A stretch of DNA of 64,000 nucleotides from Thelonectria olida (Eukaryota > Ascomycota > Sordariomycetes > Hypocreales > Nectriaceae), in NCBI GenBank assembly GCA_020736575.1, contig JAGPYM010000003.1:744001-808000 (forward strand), written 5' to 3'. Numbering within the stretch: the first letter of the stretch is position 1; every line of letters begins with the position of its first letter. The position numbers and the translations under genes are program-made. Positions 59,106 through 64,000 of the stretch are shown here, piece after piece. The notes beneath the pieces were generated by a model. That model was given only the letters and a program-made list of their open reading frames with translations, made no database searches and was not told the origin of the DNA.

Positions 59106-60290
59106 CTAGGAGAAGACCTTGAGGAAGCCCCAGATTCCGATGCCACTAAGAACAGGGATCGTGAGGTTGTCGTCCCAGCCAAAGATGTCAACCACCTCGC
59201 TGGCTGAAGCCACGAATCCGGACCACAAGCCCATAACTCCAAGAGCGAGGCTTCCGGTGATGGTAGCTTGTTCCTTAGACAGTCCAACAGCGTCGGTGAT
59301 GGCCTTTGGCAAAGAGAGAGCACCAGTGAAGAGGAAGCCCTCGTCACCCGGATAAGGACCAAAGGTTGGTACCAGCCAGTTGTAGAAGAAATACGACGTG
59401 CCGACACCGACAAGGAAGGCGGCCGTAGAGCCGGCCAGGGACTTGCCTCGGCGAAGACGTGGGGTGTATCTTCCCCAGAGGCGGCCAAAGGTGCTGGCGG
59501 CCGTATCACACCAGCTCAGGAGCAGAACGCTCATGATACCCACGTCCTTGGGGAATCCGTAAAGAACAATCCAAGCACCGAGGAGATACCAGATGACACC
59601 GTTCCAGCCCGAATACTCGCTCTCGCGCATCAGGGCGCCGAGAACCTTGACGTAGAAGCGGTTGAAGGGTGCATATCGGTGTCGCAACCAGTCGGTAGCA
59701 GCGATGGGGATCAGCGCGGACATGAGCCACGGCGTCACAGCCCTTGGCTGGGTGCCGTTGACGTAGAGCCAGATGACGAAGAAGCCGATGGAGACATGGA
59801 GAACCTTGCGCGGCACCTCGTGCTTGTGGACAAACGTTCGCCAATGTCTGTGAATAGGAATAAGGCCAAGCGGGCTGGGACTCCGGCTGAAATCGCGCCA
59901 TGACCATCCCAGTGGTGTGGTCGGCTGGGGCGGCGCGAGATGACCGTTTGCGCCCGGAGCCTTGCCGTTTCCGTTTGCGACGGGTTTATCCTCCGTGACG
60001 ATGGCCTTTGTTGTTGTTTTGCCAGCCGCAGCGGTACTTGTGCGTCTCGTCATGCGCGGCACTGCTCGCGCATCGATGGGAGACCGACTGCGGGTTCGAG
60101 CCCTTCGGAGGTCTGGGCTATCCGACTCATCTTCGTCGGAGCGCTCCTCAAGGGGCTGCGGCGTCGGGGTCCTCCTCCGGGCCGCCGAGCGAGTGACGGG
60201 ACCCGAGTACTCGACATCCTTTTCAGAGGGCGTAGGGCTGGGGGAGATGACGCGAGGCGTCTCGGGAATGTTCTTCGAGCGGAAAGACAT
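59106..60290 (-). CDS. DGK1: DGK1, CTP-dependent diacylglycerol kinase
   Basis: Single exon, 394 aa from ATG 60290. A Ser/Pro/Arg-rich disordered N-terminus of about 150 residues precedes the membrane part. Family motifs are the HKHEVPRKVLHVSIGFFVIW segment, SWCDTAASTFGRLWGR, LRRGKSLAGSTAAFLVG and ASEVVDIFGWDDNLTIPVLS, with at least five hydrophobic spans. Yeast Dgk1 is an ER/nuclear-envelope enzyme that uses CTP to phosphorylate diacylglycerol to phosphatidic acid, opposing the Pah1 phosphatase. The minus frame stays open upstream to an ATG at 60962, adding 224 low-complexity residues, but MSFRSKNIPETPR is the more typical start. Confidence 0.93.
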   Translation of the reverse strand: MSFRSKNIPETPRVISPSPTPSEKDVEYSGPVTRSAARRRTPTPQPLEERSDEDESDSPDLRRARTRSRSPIDARAVPRMTRRTSTAAAGKTTTKAIVTEDKPVANGNGKAPGANGHLAPPQPTTPLGWSWRDFSRSPSPLGLIPIHRHWRTFVHKHEVPRKVLHVSIGFFVIWLYVNGTQPRAVTPWLMSALIPIAATDWLRHRYAPFNRFYVKVLGALMRESEYSGWNGVIWYLLGAWIVLYGFPKDVGIMSVLLLSWCDTAASTFGRLWGRYTPRLRRGKSLAGSTAAFLVGVGTSYFFYNWLVPTFGPYPGDEGFLFTGALSLPKAITDAVGLSKEQATITGSLALGVMGLWSGFVASASEVVDIFGWDDNLTIPVLSGIGIWGFLKVFS

Positions 60291-62126
60291 GGCGAATGAA
60301 AATGGTGGAAGTGCCGGACAACGAATGGCGCCGACAACGAGGCGCTGTAAGGAGTCGAAGCCTGAGGGCCAGAAGGAAGAGTATGACGATAATGTAGAGT
60401 GGAGATATTTATCACGACGTGAAGACCGCACCGTCGACGATTCAGGATTTGAGTATGATGAGTCGGTATCTGAGCGGGAAAACCAGTCTCGCGAGTTGTC
60501 GCGGTGGAGGGAGGGATGACGAGGTCGTAAATTTTCTTGATCTTGATGATGATCGTCGTCGGCAACGTCGTGGGGGTTGGACTCGTCGGGAGGGTGGCTT
60601 GGAGGGTGGTGGCGCAAGGCCGAGTCGTGGCTCTGATCAGAACCAGCGAAGCGAGAGGGTGAAGAAGCACGACGAGGTTGGATTTGGCCAAGTTGTTGTT
60701 GATGAAGAGGGAGGTGTAGACCCTGGTCCGTGGTGCCGGATGTGGGATGACCCTGAGTTGGAGACGGAGTAGTGGCCAACTGGCTACCTGGTTCTGGCTC
60801 TGGATCCGGAGGGCTCGGAGGAGGAGGACGGACGAGGGCGTCTATCGGATCCAGATTGAACTCGGACAAGGATGCAACAGAGGTTGGATCCCCCGCCGCA
60901 TGATGAGACAGATGAATCGTGGCAGTGGCAGTGGGATTGGCAGGGGCGGCACACGAAAACATACGGTGTACTATCTACCGATATGTCACAGCTGGTGCCG
61001 TCTTGTGACAAGATGTGCCGTGAAGGATGTGAGGGTGGAAGAGGCACGGGAGCGTTAAATTAGGTACCTCGAATTGTGCCGAAAATACCTGGGTGGCACT
61101 CTGACCACGGGCGGCGGACGGGCGAAGCTGGCGGACGGGCCTGGTAGACGGAAAGTAGAACGGGGCCGAAAAGTCAGGCAAGAATAAGATGGACTATGGC
61201 GTGCAAAAATTTTAATCAAGGGCAGCCGTCAACTGTCAAGCAGAGTCAAGAGTCGTGTGATGTGTCTTGGAATTCGTTAGCCCGAGAAATTGTTTCTAAC
61301 GTCAGGCTGGGGTCCGGGGAGATGCCGGAGGCCTGTGGCGTCAACTTTTGCTAGGCCGTTGAGAGGAGGATCAACCGCCAACTCGACCCTCTTCGTTGCC
61401 GGAAATCAGTTGCCTATGCACAGTGCGTCACCGCTATTCCGTAGCATGTGATTGTCTTCCATGTGAACCATTGATTGGACGTCTTGCCCATGTTGGCGAC
61501 GAAATTAGATGCTGACGTGAAGTGTCGTGTTAATGCTATGCAAGCCTCTGACAATAAGACAAAGAAAGTCAACTAAATCAACAATTCTCCGTGCCCTGCT
61601 ACTATAGAATTCCCTTTATGTCCTTGAAACATCGGCTCAGGACAGGGAGTCCGGCAATAATTCAGCCAAGTCGGCTCATGGCCCGGGCAGTGCGACTCTC
61701 TTGACAGATTGCCGAAGCTTCCTACGAAAGATAGCTCGTGTTTCCAAGGCCTCATGACACTAGGATGCCACCCTTTCGTCTTCGTCTGCTCGCCCATCAC
61801 CGAAATATCGGCTTCAGATCCATCACGAAGTGCACCTAGTCGGGCAGTCCGTTCGATACTGTGCAAGCAACTTCTCCAACGCAAATGAAGCTCGTAATCG
61901 CAGCAATTCCACCAAAAATGTCCCACGCACGTGCACCCGAGATGGCGCATCAGCCACACATTATGGAGTAGCTCTTGCACCTCACGTGGAGATAAGATAA
62001 GAGTTCTAGAAATTATTTCTCTGTAGCATCACGAAGACGCTGGCCCCTCCAAAAGAATCTGGCGGAAGATTTAAGTCGGGAGAAAGCAACCGGAACTCGT
62101 TGTCTTTTCTCAAAAACTCTCTCGCC
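60291..62126. promoter_or_regulatory. Divergent spacer, DGK1 / SPB4
   Basis: A 1.8-kb divergent spacer. The first 670 bases (to 60962) are an open in-frame extension of DGK1 whose translation is uncertain. A TAGGTACCTC element lies at about 61061-61070. The 135-codon minus frame at 61980-61573 has no supporting motif. No gene is called. Confidence 0.5.
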
Positions 62127-64000
62127 ATGTCATCGGGAAAGTCAGAAAAGCGGCGGAATCCTCGCGCCTGGGATTCGCTCACTCCTTCCCTGCCAGAATG
62201 GGTTCTCGATGCCGTCTCGACAATGGGCTTCACCCAGATGACGCCCGTCCAGGCCGCCACCATGCCTCACTTTATGGGCAACAAAGATGTTGTCGTCGAA
62301 GTACGTCCAATTGCCACCATTTTGAACTCAACATTCTAACCAAAGACCCTTTCTAGGCTGTTACCGGTAGCGGAAAGACCCTTACCTTCCTGATCCCCCT
62401 CGTCCAGAAACTATTGCGACTCGATGAACCTACCAAGAAACACCACGTCGCCGCCATCATCGTATCTCCCACCCGAGAGCTCGCCGCCCAAATACACAAT
62501 GTCTTAATTGACCTCCTCAAATTCCACGCCCCTTCGGCCGAGATCCTGCCACAACTAGAAGACGACGAGAAGCGCCCAGCCACCGCCACCCCCGTCATTG
62601 TACCTCAATTGCTTGTCGGCGGTACTACAACGCCTGCCCAAGACCTCAGTTTCTTCCTGCGCCATAGCCCAAATGTCCTCATCTCATCTCCGGGTCGACT
62701 TGTAGAGCTCTTATCCTCACCACACGTTCATTGTCCGCAGTCTTCTTTCGAGGTTCTGGTCTTGGATGAAGCTGATCGTTTACTCGACCTTGGTTTTAAA
62801 CCAGACTTGCAAAAGATTCTATCACACCTCCCCAAACAACGCCGAACCGGACTCTTCAGCGCCAGTGTTAGTGAAGCAGTTGGGGAGATCATTCGAGTCG
62901 GTCTAAGAAATCCGGTCAAGATTGAGGTCAAAGTGAAAATGAAGGGTGGAGGCATTCTCGAGGACAGAAAGACGCCTGCTAGTCTTCAGATGACCTATAT
63001 GGTTACGCCTGCGAGTCACAAGTTGCCAGCCCTTGCGCAGCTCCTCGAAAAACTCCCCGTGAGGCCTCAGAAGAGCATGATCTTTCTTTCTACGTGCGCC
63101 GCTGTAGACTACTTCCAGCACATCCTACCTCAACTTCTACCCGATGGCTTCTCGTTAGTGCCTTTACATGGCAAGCATCCGGCAAAGGTCCGCGAAAAGA
63201 ATTTCAACCGATTCATCAACTCGGTTTCCCCGACTATCCTCTTGACAACAGATCTCGCTGCACGAGGTCTAGATATCCCACAAGTCGATCTCGTCGTCCA
63301 GATCGATGTTCCCTCAGATCCCAAGGTCTTTATCCACCGCAGTGGTAGAGCTGGACGTGCTGGCCGGAAAGGTTTGGCAGTAGTAATGCTACATCCGGGA
63401 AGAGAGGAGGACTACGTGCGGTTTTTGGAGATTCGGCAAACGCCAATTCACCCTTTACTAAAGCCAGAAATTCAGACAACAGATGCAGAAGCAACTGAAG
63501 CAACAAAAAAGATCCGGGACTTAGTCCGTGACGACAGGGCTTTCTATGATAAGGCCCAAAAAGCCTTCGTAAGCTGGGCGCGAAGCTACGCTGCACACCA
63601 GGCGACATCTATCTTCAGAGCCGGCGATCTGGACTGGGCGGATCTTGGCAATGCATGGGGCCTCCTCCGCTTACCCCGAATGCCTGAGTTGAAGTCTTGG
63701 ACCGGGGATAAACTCCTCGGCCAAGATGTTGACTGGGACACCTATGCGTACAAGGAGAAGGCACGTGAACAGGCCAGGAAGGAGGCTCTTGAGGCAGAAC
63801 GATCAGGAGAGAATGCCAAAAAGATAACCGAGGTCAAGCGAAAGCGGAAGAACAACGAAGCATGGAGTAGCAAGCACGGGAAAGAGGACGAAAGGGTAGA
63901 GCGCCGGGAGAAGCGTCTCAAGAAACAAGAGGCAAAGAGGGTGTCGCACATGACGGACGACGAGAAGGTGAAGCAGATGGAGCTCAACGACTTGATTGCC
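62127..64000 (+). CDS. SPB4: SPB4, DEAD-box RNA helicase, 3' end outside window
   Basis: Exons 62127-62300 and 62357 to beyond 64000 give 606 codons with no stop, so the C-terminus is cut by the window. Motifs in order: Q-motif region [15 protein letters not shown], motif I AVTGSGKT (built across the intron), Ia PTRELA, Ib SPGRL, II DEAD in [16 protein letters not shown] as [34 protein letters not shown] and [12 protein letters not shown]. The lysine-rich C-terminal extension ([20 protein letters not shown]) matches SPB4. The enzyme acts in 27S pre-rRNA processing and 60S assembly in the nucleolus. The start ATG is preceded by CTCTCGCC; most of the protein is present. Confidence 0.95.

Noticed and set aside
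61573..61980. 135-codon minus-strand frame between DGK1 and SPB4
   Set aside because: No motif and odd Trp/Cys/His content; no supporting splice sites.
1..64000. CRISPR arrays, transposases, reverse transcriptases
   Set aside because: No regularly spaced repeats, integrase/transposase motifs or long terminal repeats were seen on reading both strands.

Overview
The window looks like a chromosomal segment of a filamentous ascomycete, probably a Sordariomycete and possibly Hypocreales. The support is short introns (about 45-160 nt) with GTRNGT donors and CTAAC-type branch points, compact housekeeping genes with Pezizomycotina-type architecture, a KXD1 protein ending in the fungal KARARYPSP-like tail, and scattered TACCTAGGTA-like palindromes. 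The species assignment is inference; the protein families are read directly from the translations. All CDS coordinates span from start codon to stop codon; exon limits were derived by hand from splice sites and checked for reading-frame closure.

Region 1 (1-8.7 kb) is accessory in character: a 5'-truncated cytochrome P450-like gene that has lost its heme cysteine, a convergent seven-exon flavin monooxygenase with one GC-AG intron, two identical tRNA-Asn genes in opposite orientation, an intron-containing tRNA-Pro, and an unrecognised, possibly broken spliced gene. Region 2 (9-24.5 kb) is dense housekeeping: a stomatin-type SPFH protein, NOP58 (box C/D snoRNP core), V-ATPase subunit d, mitochondrial uS15m, 40S protein S0/uS2, and a large LTE1-type Ras guanine-nucleotide exchange factor. 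Region 3 (24.5-30 kb) is a spacer with one small coding relic.

Region 4 (30-47.9 kb) carries a HAK/KUP potassium transporter, a small single-span membrane protein, a third identical tRNA-Asn, a membrane-anchored pepsin-like protein lacking its first catalytic aspartate, a Gnt1-like glycosyltransferase, Ap4A phosphorylase, SEC18 (NSF), a LENG1/CIR-N protein with an 8-nt first coding exon, and two conserved fungal proteins of unknown function. Region 5 (47.9-64 kb) has a three-exon KXD1 gene, an 8.9-kb stretch with no gene I can support, DGK1 (CTP-dependent diacylglycerol kinase), and the DEAD-box helicase SPB4, which runs off the window end.

Functional threads: ribosome production (NOP58, SPB4, uS2, uS15m), membrane traffic and endolysosome function (SEC18, KXD1, V-ATPase d, DGK1) and ion balance (HAK). 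No CRISPR, transposase, reverse transcriptase or plasmid-like feature was seen, and no clear novel multi-gene system. The most interesting items are two enzyme-like proteins with missing catalytic residues, the unresolved spliced locus at 7.0-7.9 kb, and the 8.9-kb gene-free interval.
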